Below are positions 1-8,215 of a stretch of 64,000 bases of DNA, in pieces. This stretch comes from Microbacterium sp. BH-3-3-3 (GTDB lineage Bacteria > Actinomycetota > Actinomycetes > Actinomycetales > Microbacteriaceae), in assembly GCF_001792815.1 (NCBI RefSeq), contig NZ_CP017674.1:62001-126000 (forward strand), written 5' to 3'. The position numbers and the translations under genes were made by a program. The notes beneath the pieces were generated by a model. The model had not been told where the DNA came from. It was given only the letters and a program-made list of their open reading frames with translations, and made no database searches. The number at the start of each line of letters is the position of its first letter. The first letter of the stretch is position 1.

Positions 1-2
1 TC

Positions 3-1109
3 GAACGCGCCCACATGGAAGAAGACGCCGGCAAGCTCACCCACATGGGTGGCGCGACCGGTCGTATCCAGGGCGCGGAGTACTCGCTGGTCGACTACAA
101 CCGCGCAGGTGTCCCGCTGGTCGAGATCGTCACCAAGCCGATCATCGGCGCCGAGCACTCGGCTCCCGACCTGGCGAAAGCGTACGTGGCCACGATCCGT
201 GACATCGTGCGCGGTCTCGGCATCTCCGAGGCCAAGCTCGAGCGCGGCAACCTGCGGTGCGATGCGAACGTGTCGCTGCGTCCCCGCGGGCAAGAGAAGC
301 TGGGCACGCGCACCGAGACGAAGAACGTCAACTCGATGCGTTCGGTCGAGCGTGCCGTGCGGTACGAGATCCAGCGCCAGGCCGCGATCCTGGCCCAGGG
401 CGGCACGATCACGCAAGAGACGCGCCACTGGCACGAGGACACCGGTCGCACCTCTCCCGGGCGCCCGAAGTCCGATGCCGACGACTACCGCTACTTCCCC
501 GAGCCCGACCTGCTGCCCGTCGTGCCGGCGCCCGAGCTGATCGAGGAGCTGCGCGCGGCCCTTCCCGAGCCGCCGGCGGCCCGTCGCCGTCGTCTGAAGG
601 CCGAGTGGGGCTTCACCGACCTCGAGTTCCAGGACGTCGCCAACGGCGGCCTGCTCGACGCCGTCGCCGAGACGATCGCCGCCGGTGCCACCCCCGCGAC
701 CGCGCGCAAGTGGTGGACGGGTGAGATCACCCGCGTCGCCAATGCGCAGGAGCGCGACGCCGCCGACCTCGTCTCGGCCGCGCACGTCGCCGCCCTGCAG
801 CAGCTGGTCGAGGCGGGCACCCTCACCGACAAGCTCGCCCGCCAGGTGCTCGAGGGCGTCATCGCCGGCGAGGGCACCCCGCAAGAGGTCGTCGACGCTC
901 GCGGGCTGGCCGTCGTCTCCGACGACGGAGCGCTCATCGCGGCGATCGACGACGCCCTCGCGGCTCAGCCCGACGTGCTGGCGAAGATCCGCGACGGCAA
1001 GGTGCAGGCCGCCGGCGCCGTCATCGGCGCGGTCATGAAGGCGATGAAGGGCCAGGCCGACGCCGCGCGCGTGCGCGAGCTCGTGCTGGAGCGCGCCGCC
1101 GCCCAGTAG
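3..1109 (+). CDS. gatB: Aspartyl/glutamyl-tRNA amidotransferase subunit B, 5'-truncated
   Basis: GatB is the kinase/transfer subunit of the GatCAB complex, which converts Glu-tRNA(Gln) and Asp-tRNA(Asn) to the amidated forms in the cytoplasm. The reading frame is already open at base 3, before the first ATG at 15, so the window cuts the gene; 368 C-terminal residues remain of a family length near 500. The GatB signature [17 protein letters not shown] lies at about residues 30-46 of the visible part. The last 150 residues form the helical YqeY-like tail that binds tRNA, ending in repeated Ala/Val-rich helices. gatC and gatA are probably just upstream, outside the window. A strong hairpin follows the stop. 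Confidence 0.96.
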   Translation, partial: ERAHMEEDAGKLTHMGGATGRIQGAEYSLVDYNRAGVPLVEIVTKPIIGAEHSAPDLAKAYVATIRDIVRGLGISEAKLERGNLRCDANVSLRPRGQEKLGTRTETKNVNSMRSVERAVRYEIQRQAAILAQGGTITQETRHWHEDTGRTSPGRPKSDADDYRYFPEPDLLPVVPAPELIEELRAALPEPPAARRRRLKAEWGFTDLEFQDVANGGLLDAVAETIAAGATPATARKWWTGEITRVANAQERDAADLVSAAHVAALQQLVEAGTLTDKLARQVLEGVIAGEGTPQEVVDARGLAVVSDDGALIAAIDDALAAQPDVLAKIRDGKVQAAGAVIGAVMKAMKGQADAARVRELVLERAAAQ

Positions 1110-1117
1110 AACGCGCC

Positions 1118-1170
1118 GGATGCCACGGCACCGCCGCCCGCGAGGGGCCGGTGCCGTGGCATCCGTCGTT
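1118..1170 (+). terminator. Intrinsic terminator after gatB
   Basis: A perfect 16-bp inverted repeat (arms 1118-1133 and 1149-1164) with a 15-nt loop is followed by a T-richer stretch, GTCGTTTCCCGTT. Each arm carries the over-represented heptamer GGATGCC or GGCATCC. It separates gatB from dinB. Confidence 0.85.
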
Positions 1171-1232
1171 TCCCGTTGGTGTCGACGCCTCCACTCCGCC
1201 CGATGTCGGAGGTCGGGGGGAGAATGGATGCC

Positions 1233-2489
1233 ATGGGACGAGGCGACGGCACCGGGAGGCTCGTCTCGCGTCCCGACGCCGACGACACCGGCGCGGGCAT
1301 CCTGCACGTCGATATGGACGCCTTCTTCGCGTCGGTCGCCGTGCTCGACGATCCCTCGCTCGCGGGCAAGCCCCTGATCATCGGCGGCTCCGAGGGCCGC
1401 GGCGTCGTGTCGAGCGCGTCGTACGAGGCGCGTCGGTACGGGGTCAAGTCGGCCATGCCCGTGGCGATCGCTCTGCGGCTCTGCCCGACGGCGATCGTCG
1501 TCAACCCGCCGTACCAGCGCTACACCGAGATGTCGCGGCAGGTCATGGCGATCTTCCACGACGTGACTCCGCTCGTCGAACCCCTGTCGATCGACGAAGC
1601 CTTTCTCGACGTTCGCGGAGCGCGCCGGCTGTGGGGGAGTCCCGCCACCATCGCCCGCGATCTGCGAGCCCGGGTCAAGGCCGAGACCGGGCTGACGTGC
1701 AGCATCGGTGTCGCGGCCACCAAGCACGTCGCCAAGATGGCGTCCACCATCTCGAAACCCGATGGACTGCTCGTCGTCTCGGCCGCCGACACCGAGGCGT
1801 TCCTTCGGCCGCGCTCGGTGCGCGCCCTGTGGGGCGTGGGCCCGAAGGCGGCCGAGGCGTTGGAGTCTCGGGGGATCCGCCTGGTGTCCGACATCCTCGA
1901 CACCCCGCGGCACGCGCTCGACCAGGTGCTGGGCGCCGCCATGGGCGAGCGCATCTGGCACCTGTCGCGCGGGGTCGACGCGCGCGAGGTGCACACGGGT
2001 CGCGCCGAGAAGAGCGTGGGGCACGAAGAGACGTTCCACACCGACATCTCCGACACGCGCACCCTGCACGTCGAGTTCCGTCGACTCGCCGACCGCGTCG
2101 GGGCCCGCTTGCGCGCGCAGCAGTACGAGGCGTCGACAATTGCGATCAAGGTGCGTTTCTCGGACTTCACCACGCTCAGCCGTTCGCGCACGCTCGCCGA
2201 GCCCACCTCCGTCGGGCAGCGCATCGGCGACGCGGCGATCGAGCTGTTCGATTCCATCGACCGCCGTCAGGCGGTGCGTCTGGTGGGCGTGCGGGGCGAG
2301 AAGCTCAAGCCCGCGGCCATGGCGGCGACGCTCTGGGACGACGATGCCGAGTGGCGTCGCATCGAGGGAGCGCTCGACGGGGCCACGGCGCGCTTCGGGC
2401 GCGGTGCGGTGACCCGGGGGTCGCTCCTCGGCCCCACGCGCGGCGGGGGCGCTCTGCCCACCAACCCCCGGCCGTCGTACGACCACTGA
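1233..2489 (+). CDS. dinB: DNA polymerase IV (Y-family, DinB)
   Basis: This is a Y-family translesion polymerase for lesion bypass and stress mutagenesis. The palm carries HVDMDAFF with D27 and D29, YEARRYGVKSAMP, and SIDEAFLD with D121 and E122, giving the three catalytic carboxylates. Next come CSIGVAATKHVAKMAS, a helix-hairpin-helix region (LWGVGPKAAEALESRGI) and a little-finger domain from about residue 240. At 418 residues the length is normal. I chose the ATG at 1233 because GGGGGGAGA ends 9 nt upstream; ATG 1224 and ATG 1203 are in frame but badly spaced. The C-terminus lacks an obvious clamp-binding QLxLF peptide. No LexA box was evident upstream. Confidence 0.95.
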   Translation: MGRGDGTGRLVSRPDADDTGAGILHVDMDAFFASVAVLDDPSLAGKPLIIGGSEGRGVVSSASYEARRYGVKSAMPVAIALRLCPTAIVVNPPYQRYTEMSRQVMAIFHDVTPLVEPLSIDEAFLDVRGARRLWGSPATIARDLRARVKAETGLTCSIGVAATKHVAKMASTISKPDGLLVVSAADTEAFLRPRSVRALWGVGPKAAEALESRGIRLVSDILDTPRHALDQVLGAAMGERIWHLSRGVDAREVHTGRAEKSVGHEETFHTDISDTRTLHVEFRRLADRVGARLRAQQYEASTIAIKVRFSDFTTLSRSRTLAEPTSVGQRIGDAAIELFDSIDRRQAVRLVGVRGEKLKPAAMAATLWDDDAEWRRIEGALDGATARFGRGAVTRGSLLGPTRGGGALPTNPRPSYDH

Positions 2490-2540
2490 CACGCCATCGG
2501 CGTCGACGCAACGCCCTTGGGCCGCTGATCCCCGGGCCGG

Positions 2541-2546
2541 TACGGT
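2541..2546 (+). promoter_or_regulatory. -10 hexamer TACGGT for the YtfJ-like gene (leaderless)
   Basis: TACGGT lies 6 nt before the ATG at 2553, so transcription would start at or next to the start codon. Confidence 0.5.
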
Positions 2547-2552
2547 GGGCAC

Positions 2553-2873
2553 ATGCCCAACATCGCTCTGGAACTCGGCCAGCAGTCCACCCACTTCGGC
2601 GTCACGTCCGCCTACGGCGAGCAGCAGGACGTCGACGGCGTACGCATCGTTCCCGTCGCCCTGGTGTGGGCCGGGTACGGCGGCGGCTCCGACGAGCAGG
2701 GCAACGGGGGAGGCGGCGGCGGCGGCTACACCCTGCCGCTCGGTGCCTACATCCGCCGCGGCGACGACCTGCGGTTCGACCCGAACCTCGTGTCGCTGCT
2801 CGCCGTCGGCATCCCGTTCGTGTGGGTCGCCGGTCGCGCGCTCAGCCGTGTCATCCGCGCCCTCAAGAAGTAG
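2553..2873 (+). CDS. GerW/YtfJ-like family protein
   Basis: A 106-residue protein with the layout of the YtfJ (GerW, Spore_YtfJ) family: a short N-terminal segment, the phrase VRIVPVALVWAGYGGGS, a glycine stretch (about residues 50-60), then a YTLPLGAYIRRG strand and a C-terminal hydrophobic helix (about 82-102, LLAVGIPFVWVAG) that could anchor it to the membrane. In Bacillus the family is known from spores; actinobacterial members in non-sporulating species have no settled role. It starts leaderless. The following kinase-like gene probably overlaps its 3' end. Confidence 0.65.
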   Translation: MPNIALELGQQSTHFGVTSAYGEQQDVDGVRIVPVALVWAGYGGGSDEQGNGGGGGGGYTLPLGAYIRRGDDLRFDPNLVSLLAVGIPFVWVAGRALSRVIRALKK

Positions 2874-3441
2874 CGCAGACCCGGTCGACGACGCCCTCGC
2901 CGCAGCGACGGTCTCCGTCGTGGCGCGCGTCAGCGTCCTCGGCGTGGCGAATCCGGTGGTCGTCGTCGACGGCCGCAGCGGCGCGGGCAAGAGTTCTCTC
3001 GCGCGTCGGCTCGTCGCCGCGTGGCCGGGTCTCGGTCGGGTGCAGCTCGTGGCCCTCGACGACCTCTATCCCGGCTGGGGCGGGCTCGCCGCGGGGGCGG
3101 AGTACGCCCGCGAGACAGTGTTGACACCGCACGCGCGGGGCATGGTGGGCGTCTGGCAGCGGTGGGATTGGCAGAGCGATGCGCGCGCCGAGGCGCACGC
3201 CGTCGACCCGTCTCTTCCTCTCGTCGTCGAGGGCGCCGGGGTGCTCACTCCGGAGTCGGCGCGCCTGGCCGATGTCACGGTGTGGGTCGACGCGCCATCG
3301 TCTTCCCGCAAGCACCGCGCGCTGGACCGAGACGGCGACACCTACCGACCGCACTGGGACGGCTGGGCGGCGCAAGAGGAGCAGCACCTCGTCGCGCACG
3401 ATCCGGTGTCGTTGGCCTCGGTGGTCGTGCGGGTGCCGTAA
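2848..3441 (+). CDS. P-loop NTPase, uridine kinase-like
   Basis: A protein of about 197 residues with a clear Walker A motif GRSGAGKS (about residues 42-49), preceded by a hydrophobic beta strand NPVVVVD and followed by a Walker B-like VALDDLY, as in the uridine kinase/phosphoribulokinase group. A third hydrophobic strand SLPLVVEGAG follows at about 128-137. The phosphate acceptor is not evident, so nucleoside or other small-molecule kinase is only a family-level guess. The start is uncertain: GTG 2848 overlaps the upstream gene by 26 nt and keeps a full N-terminal helix, while GTG 2920 gives 173 residues. Neither has a good ribosome binding site, which fits translational coupling. Confidence 0.7.
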   Translation: MSSAPSRSSADPVDDALAAATVSVVARVSVLGVANPVVVVDGRSGAGKSSLARRLVAAWPGLGRVQLVALDDLYPGWGGLAAGAEYARETVLTPHARGMVGVWQRWDWQSDARAEAHAVDPSLPLVVEGAGVLTPESARLADVTVWVDAPSSSRKHRALDRDGDTYRPHWDGWAAQEEQHLVAHDPVSLASVVVRVP

Positions 3442-3535
3442 CGCGCCGGCGAGTCCGGCGCCTGATCGGGACGACATGCAGAACGCCCCGTGACCGCCCG
3501 CGCGCCAGGGGCACGGCATCCGGAACTCTCCGCGT

Positions 3536-4018
3536 TCAGCGCCGATCGAGAGCGGTGACGAGGCCGTCGAGACGGTAGCCGATCCAGTCGTAGATGCCGA
3601 AGCGCGGATCGTCGGGCTGGTGGTCGTCTTCGCTCTGGATGCCGAGACGCGTGGCCAGTACGAGCCGCACGGCCGAGAGGGTGCGCATCCACGCGAGAGC
3701 CTCGGTCTCACCGAGTGCGACCGAGATCGTGGCATCCGGATCGTCGTCGGCGTCGAGGTCGCCGCCGTCCATGCCCAATGTCCGCAGCACGATCGCGGCG
3801 TCGTCGGCCCGCCGTCCGAGCAGGTCGTCGCCCGTGAGGCGGTGGAACTCGCGCGTGGCGTCGTCGTCGTCGGGATAGGCGTCGGGCAGCAGTCGTGCCA
3901 CGGCGGGGTCGTCGGCGCGTCGACTGTCGGCGATCATGTCGCGGAACTGACCCACGATGCCGGCCAGGTGGAGGGCTTCGAGACCACTGATCTCGAGCAC
4001 CACGATCTGCTCGCTCAC
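3536..4018 (-). CDS. DUF2017 family protein
   Basis: A 160-residue acidic soluble protein matching the actinobacterial DUF2017 family, which is almost always encoded beside clpS. It has an N-terminal VLEISGLEALHL strand/helix, a middle segment rich in Asp, and a C-terminal helix beginning ALAWMRTLSAVRLVLATRLG. Its ATG overlaps the clpS stop codon (ATGA, 4015-4018), so it is translated with clpS. The function is unknown; the constant neighbourhood suggests a link to N-end-rule proteolysis, which is inference. Confidence 0.85.
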   Translation of the reverse strand: MSEQIVVLEISGLEALHLAGIVGQFRDMIADSRRADDPAVARLLPDAYPDDDDATREFHRLTGDDLLGRRADDAAIVLRTLGMDGGDLDADDDPDATISVALGETEALAWMRTLSAVRLVLATRLGIQSEDDHQPDDPRFGIYDWIGYRLDGLVTALDRR

Positions 4019-4317
4019 GCGGGCTCCTTCCGCACGGTGGCCCAGAGTCCGAAGTCGTGCATCGCGTGCGTGTGGGCTTCCATGACTTCGCGAGGACCGC
4101 GCGCCACGACGGCGTGCCCGTCGTGGTGTACGGCGAGCATCAGTCGCTCAGCCGTGGCGGTGTCGAAGCCGAAGTAGGTGCGAAAGACGTGGCGCACGTA
4201 GCTCATCAGGTTGACGGGGTCGTTCCACACGACCGTCTGCCACGACGACGGCGGCTGCGCGCGTAGGTCGGTCTCGTCCACGACGTCGAGGTCGGGTGTC
4301 GCGAGCCCGGCCATCAT
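4015..4317 (-). CDS. clpS: ATP-dependent Clp protease adaptor ClpS
   Basis: ClpS delivers N-degron substrates to ClpAP/ClpCP. The 100-residue protein shows the family core: WQTVVWNDPVNLMSYV (N-degron pocket with Asn-Asp-Pro), VRHVFRTYFGFD, ERLMLAVHHDGHAVVARG and EAHTHAMHDFGLWATV. The start at 4317 is fixed by an ATGA overlap with the upstream zincin gene, and its stop overlaps the DUF2017 start in the same way. The three genes are therefore one coupled unit. Confidence 0.95.
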   Translation of the reverse strand: MMAGLATPDLDVVDETDLRAQPPSSWQTVVWNDPVNLMSYVRHVFRTYFGFDTATAERLMLAVHHDGHAVVARGPREVMEAHTHAMHDFGLWATVRKEPA

Positions 4318-4691
4318 GCCCATCCCAGCTCGTGCAGACGCTCGTCGTCGATGCCGTAGAAGTGCGCGATCTCGTGCACGAGCGTGGTGTGGATCTCGTC
4401 GCGCAACTCGCCCTCGTCGTCGCACGCGGCGAGGTGGGGTTCGCGGTACAGGATGATCCTGTCGGGCAGTTCGCCGACGCCGTAGCGCTCGCGCTCGGTC
4501 AGTGCCCACCCGTCGTACAGGCCCAGCAGATCGAGGGAGCCGTCTTCGGGGCGGTCTTCGACGACGAACACCACGTTGTCGAGCCCGTCGACCATGTCGT
4601 CGGGCAGGCGGTCGAGTTCATCGACCACCAGGCGTTCGAACGCTTCGGCGTCGAGATCGAGGGCCGCGCGCGTGTCGGCGTCGTCGTTCAC
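4314..4691 (-). CDS. Zincin-type metallopeptidase family protein (Zincin_1)
   Basis: A 125-residue protein with the motif HEIAHFYGIDDERLHELG at about residues 106-123, an HExxHxxGI zinc site typical of the small Zincin_1 (PF06262) family. The middle segment VVFVVEDRP and DRIILYREPHL are also family traits. I chose the GTG at 4691, preceded by GGGAGG at a 6-nt spacing; the longer frame upstream would run through tRNA-His. It is the first gene of the coupled cluster with clpS and DUF2017. Its substrate is unknown. Confidence 0.85.
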   Translation of the reverse strand: MNDDADTRAALDLDAEAFERLVVDELDRLPDDMVDGLDNVVFVVEDRPEDGSLDLLGLYDGWALTERERYGVGELPDRIILYREPHLAACDDEGELRDEIHTTLVHEIAHFYGIDDERLHELGWA

Positions 4692-4793
4692 GGCGGGCCT
4701 CCCGGGGTCGCAAGCCGATCGATGGATGCCGAGCCGGCGACGCCGGCGGACACAGACGATTCTACGGGCGCTGCGCCCGGGAGTCCGGGACGA

Positions 4794-4828
4794 CGAAAGC
4801 CCGGCGAGAGGACTCGACCGGGCTTTCG
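4794..4828 (-). terminator. Terminator downstream of tRNA-His
   Basis: Perfect 11-bp arms (4794-4804 and 4818-4828) with a 13-nt loop. The stem ends in AAAG/CTTT, so it could work in either direction; it sits just 3' of the minus-strand tRNA. Confidence 0.75.
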
Positions 4829-4834
4829 TGGGTG

Positions 4835-4911
4835 TGGGGTGGCTAACGGGACTTGAACCCGCGACCCCCGCGACCACAACGCGGTGCTCTACCGACTGAG
4901 CTATAGCCACC
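4835..4911 (-). tRNA. tRNA-His (GTG anticodon)
   Basis: The minus strand folds into a full cloverleaf: acceptor GTGGCTA paired with TAGCCAC, D-arm GCTCAGTCGGTAGAGC, anticodon loop TTGTGGT with GTG, and T-arm GGGTTCAAGTCCC. The extra G(-1) at 4911 opposite C73 is the hallmark of histidine tRNA. The 3' CCA is encoded (4835-4837). Confidence 0.97.
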
Positions 4912-4946
4912 ATGTGTCCGCCGCAGCAGACAACTGAACGATTATG

Positions 4947-5573
4947 TCATAGGTCCAGCGCGAACGACGACACGGCCGAGGCCGAGACGACCTTCGCCTC
5001 GTCGCTGGTGGGACCCGGCTGCGGCACGAAGACCGCGGCGCGGTAGTAGGCGAGTTCGCGGATCGATTCACGGATGTCGGCGAGGGCGCGGTGCCCGCCG
5101 TGCTTCGCGGGCGCCTGGAAATACGCGCGCGGGTACCAGCGGCGCGACAGCTCTTTGATGCTCGACACGTCGACGTTGCGATAGTGCAGCCAGCGGTCGA
5201 CGCGCGGCATGTACTTGGCGAGGAACATGCGGTCGGTGCCGATGGTGTTGCCCGCCAGCGGGGCCTTGCCCTCGACGGGCGCGAACCGCTGGATGTACTC
5301 GAGCGCCTGGAACTCGGCGTCGGCGAGGCTGACTCCGTGGGGGATCTCGTCGAGCAGTCCCGACGAGCGGTGCATGTCGGTGACGAACTCGCCCATGTTG
5401 TCCAACGCGGAGTCATCGGGCTTGATCACGATCTGGAAGCCGGGGTCGAGCACGTTGAGCTCGAAATCGGTCACGACGACGGCGATCTCGACGAGCTCGT
5501 CGACCGCGAGGTCGAGTCCCGTCATCTCGCAGTCGATCCAGACGAGACGGTCGTTCTCGGAGGCATTCACCAT
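4947..5573 (-). CDS. orn: Oligoribonuclease (DEDDh exonuclease)
   Basis: Orn degrades 2-5-nt RNA and linear dinucleotides left by RNA decay. At 208 residues it carries the DEDDh motifs: WIDCEMTGLD (D14, E16), the second Asp in DNMGEFVTDMH, and HRALADIRESI with the catalytic His and final Asp at about residues 162-166. The last 20 residues are a low-complexity tail. The ATG at 5573 is supported by TAGACT 6 nt upstream, a leaderless arrangement. It is flanked by tRNA-Arg and tRNA-His on the same strand. Confidence 0.97.
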   Translation of the reverse strand: MVNASENDRLVWIDCEMTGLDLAVDELVEIAVVVTDFELNVLDPGFQIVIKPDDSALDNMGEFVTDMHRSSGLLDEIPHGVSLADAEFQALEYIQRFAPVEGKAPLAGNTIGTDRMFLAKYMPRVDRWLHYRNVDVSSIKELSRRWYPRAYFQAPAKHGGHRALADIRESIRELAYYRAAVFVPQPGPTSDEAKVVSASAVSSFALDL

Positions 5574-5579
5574 CCCCTC

Positions 5580-5585
5580 AGTCTA
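5580..5585 (-). promoter_or_regulatory. -10 hexamer TAGACT for orn (leaderless)
   Basis: TAGACT on the minus strand, followed by GAGGGG and the ATG at 5573. Confidence 0.55.
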
Positions 5586-5608
5586 GTGAGGGGCTCCGAC
5601 ACGGCATC

Positions 5609-5684
5609 TGGTCCCCCAGACACGATTCGAACGTGTGACCGGCGGATTAGAAGGCCGCTGCTCTATCCACTGAGCTACTGGGGG
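5609..5684 (-). tRNA. tRNA-Arg (TCT anticodon)
   Basis: Cloverleaf on the minus strand: acceptor CCCCCAG paired with CTGGGGG, D-arm GCTCAGTGGATAGAGC, anticodon loop CTTCTAA with TCT, and T-arm ACACGTTCGAATCGTGT. Discriminator A73 and an encoded CCA (5609-5611) follow. Confidence 0.96.
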
Positions 5685-5752
5685 TCCGCTCCAGGATATC
5701 CGTCGGGCCGTTCCGTCGACACCAGCCCCTGGTGCGGCCCGGCACGCGAGCG

Positions 5753-5758
5753 TAATCT
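5753..5758 (+). promoter_or_regulatory. -10 hexamer TAATCT
   Basis: TAATCT lies 27 nt before the ATG at 5786, leaving room for a short leader with the AAGGAG ribosome binding site. I saw no convincing -35. Confidence 0.4.
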
Positions 5759-5785
5759 GCCGCCATCGAGAGCGAAGGAGCACTC

Positions 5786-5998
5786 ATGTCTGAGACCATC
5801 ACGCACCGCCGTCTCTGGGTCGCGTACGGCCCCTCCGGGGTCGTCGGCAAGATCCAGAAGGATGCCGAGGGCTACGCCGTCCACATGGCGGGCAAGGACG
5901 AGCGGCTGGGGGTCTATCCGTCGATGGAGATCGCCAAGAACGCGCTGCATTCGCACCTGAAGCCCGGTAGCGATCGCCCCGAGTTCCGGGAGCACTGA
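5786..5998 (+). CDS. Small conserved hypothetical protein
   Basis: A 70-residue soluble protein with no motif I recognise. It has an N-terminal beta-rich half (RRLWVAYGPSGVVGKIQKD, GYAVHMAGKDERLGVYPS) and a C-terminal helix EIAKNALHSHL. A good ribosome binding site, AAGGAG with 7-nt spacing, precedes the ATG, and a -10-like TAATCT lies upstream, so it is likely a real single gene. Confidence 0.75.
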   Translation: MSETITHRRLWVAYGPSGVVGKIQKDAEGYAVHMAGKDERLGVYPSMEIAKNALHSHLKPGSDRPEFREH

Positions 5999-6008
5999 GC
6001 GTTCGAGG

Positions 6009-6617
6009 TCACACCCGGACCGGGCGGCGCGCGCGTCGCGACGGTTCGGGCGTGGCCAGGAGCGGAAGCGCGACGTGGACCAGGGGTCCGATACCGAGGG
6101 CGAACACGACGGTGCCGATCCCCACCGTTCCGCCCAGCATCCACCCCAGAACGAGCACGCTGCCCTCGACCCCGAGGCGGCAGGCCCAGATGGGCCATCC
6201 GAAGCGCGCGTGCATGCCCGTCATGAGGCCGTCGCGCGGACCGGGGCCGAAGCGCGCGCCGATGTACAGACCGGATGCCACGGCCACCAGGACGACGCCC
6301 GCCACGAGCATCGCCGCCTGGACCCAGAACACGTCGGGGTGGGGGAGGACACCGAGCGCCACCTGCATGCTCGTCCCCACGAGAAGGATGTTCGCGATGG
6401 TACCCACGCCCGGCTTCTGGCGGAGGGGGATCCAGAGCAGCAGGACCCCCAGGCCCACGATGTTGGTGATCCATCCGATGCCGATCCCGGACACCCGCGA
6501 GATGCCCTGCGCGAAGACCGTCCACGGGTCGACGCCGAGGCCCGCGGCGACGGTGAACGCGCAGCCCACGCCATAGAGCGCGAGTCCGACGATGAGACGG
6601 GTGATGCGGGAGAACAT
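6009..6617 (-). CDS. YczE/YyaS/YitT-family membrane protein
   Basis: A 202-residue integral membrane protein with five hydrophobic helices and family phrases LALYGVGCAFTVAAGLGVDPWTVFAQG, split by short loops, and GARFGPGPRDGLMTG. These match the YczE/YyaS/YitT group of uncharacterised transporters. I prefer ATG 6617, which has TTGGAT 6 nt upstream, over TTG 6629. It is divergent from a MocR regulator; the yczR–yczE pairing is known in other bacteria, so the regulator probably controls this gene. The -10 of yczE overlaps the palindrome at 6626-6641. Confidence 0.88.
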   Translation of the reverse strand: MFSRITRLIVGLALYGVGCAFTVAAGLGVDPWTVFAQGISRVSGIGIGWITNIVGLGVLLLWIPLRQKPGVGTIANILLVGTSMQVALGVLPHPDVFWVQAAMLVAGVVLVAVASGLYIGARFGPGPRDGLMTGMHARFGWPIWACRLGVEGSVLVLGWMLGGTVGIGTVVFALGIGPLVHVALPLLATPEPSRRARRPVRV

Positions 6618-6623
6618 GAAGGA

Positions 6624-6629
6624 ATCCAA
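6624..6629 (-). promoter_or_regulatory. -10 hexamer TTGGAT for the YczE-like gene (leaderless)
   Basis: TTGGAT on the minus strand, 6 nt before ATG 6617. It overlaps the end of the CCAAT-centred palindrome, so a bound regulator would block it. Confidence 0.4.
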
Positions 6630-6641
6630 TCACGTGATTGG
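6626..6641. promoter_or_regulatory. 16-bp perfect palindrome, candidate MocR operator
   Basis: CCAATCACGTGATTGG lies between the divergent YczE-like gene and the MocR gene, 37 bp before the regulator's ATG. Another half-like GGCCAAT follows at about 6655-6661. Position and symmetry make it the best candidate operator of the adjacent regulator. Confidence 0.6.
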
Positions 6642-6666
6642 CTTGGTCGAATAAGGCCAATACGGA

Positions 6667-6672
6667 TACCGT
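6667..6672 (+). promoter_or_regulatory. -10 hexamer TACCGT for the MocR gene (leaderless)
   Basis: TACCGT lies 6 nt before the ATG at 6679; no ribosome binding site is present. Confidence 0.45.
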
Positions 6673-6678
6673 GGCCCC

Positions 6679-8097
6679 ATGGATTCCCGCATCTCCGCCC
6701 GCGCTCTGGCTGAAGCACTCGGGGGGTGGCGGGGGACCGGCCCGGCGTACGAGGCGCTGGCCGACGGCGTCAGACTGCTCTGCCTCGACAACCGCCTCGC
6801 GCCCGCGACCGCGTTGCCCGCCGAACGCGAACTCGCGACGGCGCTGTCGCTGAGCCGCACGACGGTCGCCGCCGCGTATCGCAGCCTGCGGGACACCGGC
6901 CACATCGAGAGTCTTCGCGGCAGCGGGAGCGTCACCCTTCCCGTGGGGCGCAACGATCCCGGACGCTACGAGGCCGACGACACGATCATCGACCTGCAGC
7001 AGGCCAGCCCGGCGGCGTGGCCGGGGCTTCCGGCCGTCGTCTCGGAAGTGGCCCAAGACGCCCCCGCGCTGGTCGCCCGGATCGGCTACGACGTGGTCGG
7101 CGATCCGACGCTGCGCTCGGCGATCGCCGAACGCTATGTGCGGCGCGGTCTGCCGACGGACCCCGATCAAATCCTCGTCACGACCGGTGCGCAGAGCGCG
7201 ATCCACCTGATCGCGTCGATCCTGCTGACGCGCGCCGACCGAGTGATGATCGAGACGCCGACCTATCCGCACGCCGCGGACGCCTTCCGCCGTGTCGGCG
7301 CGCGCCTGGTCGGCGTTCCCGTCGACCCCGAGCGCGGCTGGGACCTGGAGCGGGCGGCACAGACCTTCGCGCGTGCCCTGCCGACCCTGGCGTACCTCAT
7401 GCCCGACTTCCACAACCCCACCGGCCGCACCATGACCTCGCTCGAGGCGGCGACCTTCGTCGAGGGCGCCCGTCGGGTGGGGAGCGTGCTGGTGCTCGAT
7501 GAGACGACGGCGGAACTCGACATCGATCGGCGCGAGACGGCCGCGCCGTTCCCGGACGACGACCGGATCATTCGTGTGGCGTCGCTCGGCAAGACCGTGT
7601 GGGGCGGGCTCCGCGTCGGATGGATCCGCGCCGCGCCCGACATCATCCGACGGCTCGCCGCCGGTCGCCCGGTGCACGACCTGGGCACACCCGAGTTCGA
7701 GCAGGCCATCGCGGCGCGTCTCGTTCCCCGGCTGGACGAGATCTCGGTGCAGCGCGGCGACCTGTTGCGCGCCGGACGGGACAGCCTGGTCGCGGCGCTT
7801 CGCCGAACCTTCCCCGAGTGGGAGGTGCCCGAACCTTCCGGTGGCGTCTCGCTGTGGGTGGGCATCGGGCACCCGCTCAGCACCCCGCTGGTGATGAACG
7901 CGCGGGCGCGCGGGCTTGCTTTGTCGGCGGGTTCGCGCTTCGCGGTCGAAGGGGGCCACGATCGCCGGCTGCGGCTGCCCTTCACCGCGGCGCCCCCGAC
8001 CCTCGAGCGCGCGGTCGACATTCTGCGGACCGCCTGGGACGACGTGCGCGGCGGCGGCTCGGTCGCAACGCGCGACGAGCTCTCGACGGTGGTCTGA
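6679..8097 (+). CDS. MocR-type regulator (GntR wHTH + aminotransferase-like domain), YczR-like
   Basis: This 472-residue protein joins an N-terminal GntR winged helix (about 18-90; LPAERELATALSLSRTTVAAAY) to a fold-type I aminotransferase-like domain. The PLP lysine is K305 in SLGKTVWGG; LVTTGAQSAIHL, MPDFHNPTGRTM and VLDETTAELD are the other cofactor-site segments. MocR proteins use bound PLP to sense ligands and regulate transcription. It is divergent from the YczE-like membrane protein and the two share a 16-bp palindrome, which fits the YczR–YczE pairing. Confidence 0.93.
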   Translation: MDSRISARALAEALGGWRGTGPAYEALADGVRLLCLDNRLAPATALPAERELATALSLSRTTVAAAYRSLRDTGHIESLRGSGSVTLPVGRNDPGRYEADDTIIDLQQASPAAWPGLPAVVSEVAQDAPALVARIGYDVVGDPTLRSAIAERYVRRGLPTDPDQILVTTGAQSAIHLIASILLTRADRVMIETPTYPHAADAFRRVGARLVGVPVDPERGWDLERAAQTFARALPTLAYLMPDFHNPTGRTMTSLEAATFVEGARRVGSVLVLDETTAELDIDRRETAAPFPDDDRIIRVASLGKTVWGGLRVGWIRAAPDIIRRLAAGRPVHDLGTPEFEQAIAARLVPRLDEISVQRGDLLRAGRDSLVAALRRTFPEWEVPEPSGGVSLWVGIGHPLSTPLVMNARARGLALSAGSRFAVEGGHDRRLRLPFTAAPPTLERAVDILRTAWDDVRGGGSVATRDELSTVV

Positions 8098-8215
8098 CGT
8101 CGGTCGAGCTGCCTTGGCGCGTGGAACGCGGTCACGCGGCTGAGCCGGGGAGGGCGGTGTCGGCGTCTGAGCGCGCGGAGCGCGGTGCCGGCGACTGAGC
8201 CCGCGGGGCACCGGG

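Noticed and set aside
4692-4913. N-terminal extension of the zincin gene to ATG 4911-4913
   Set aside because: The extension would be translated from tRNA-His and the terminator; GTG 4691 has a good ribosome binding site.
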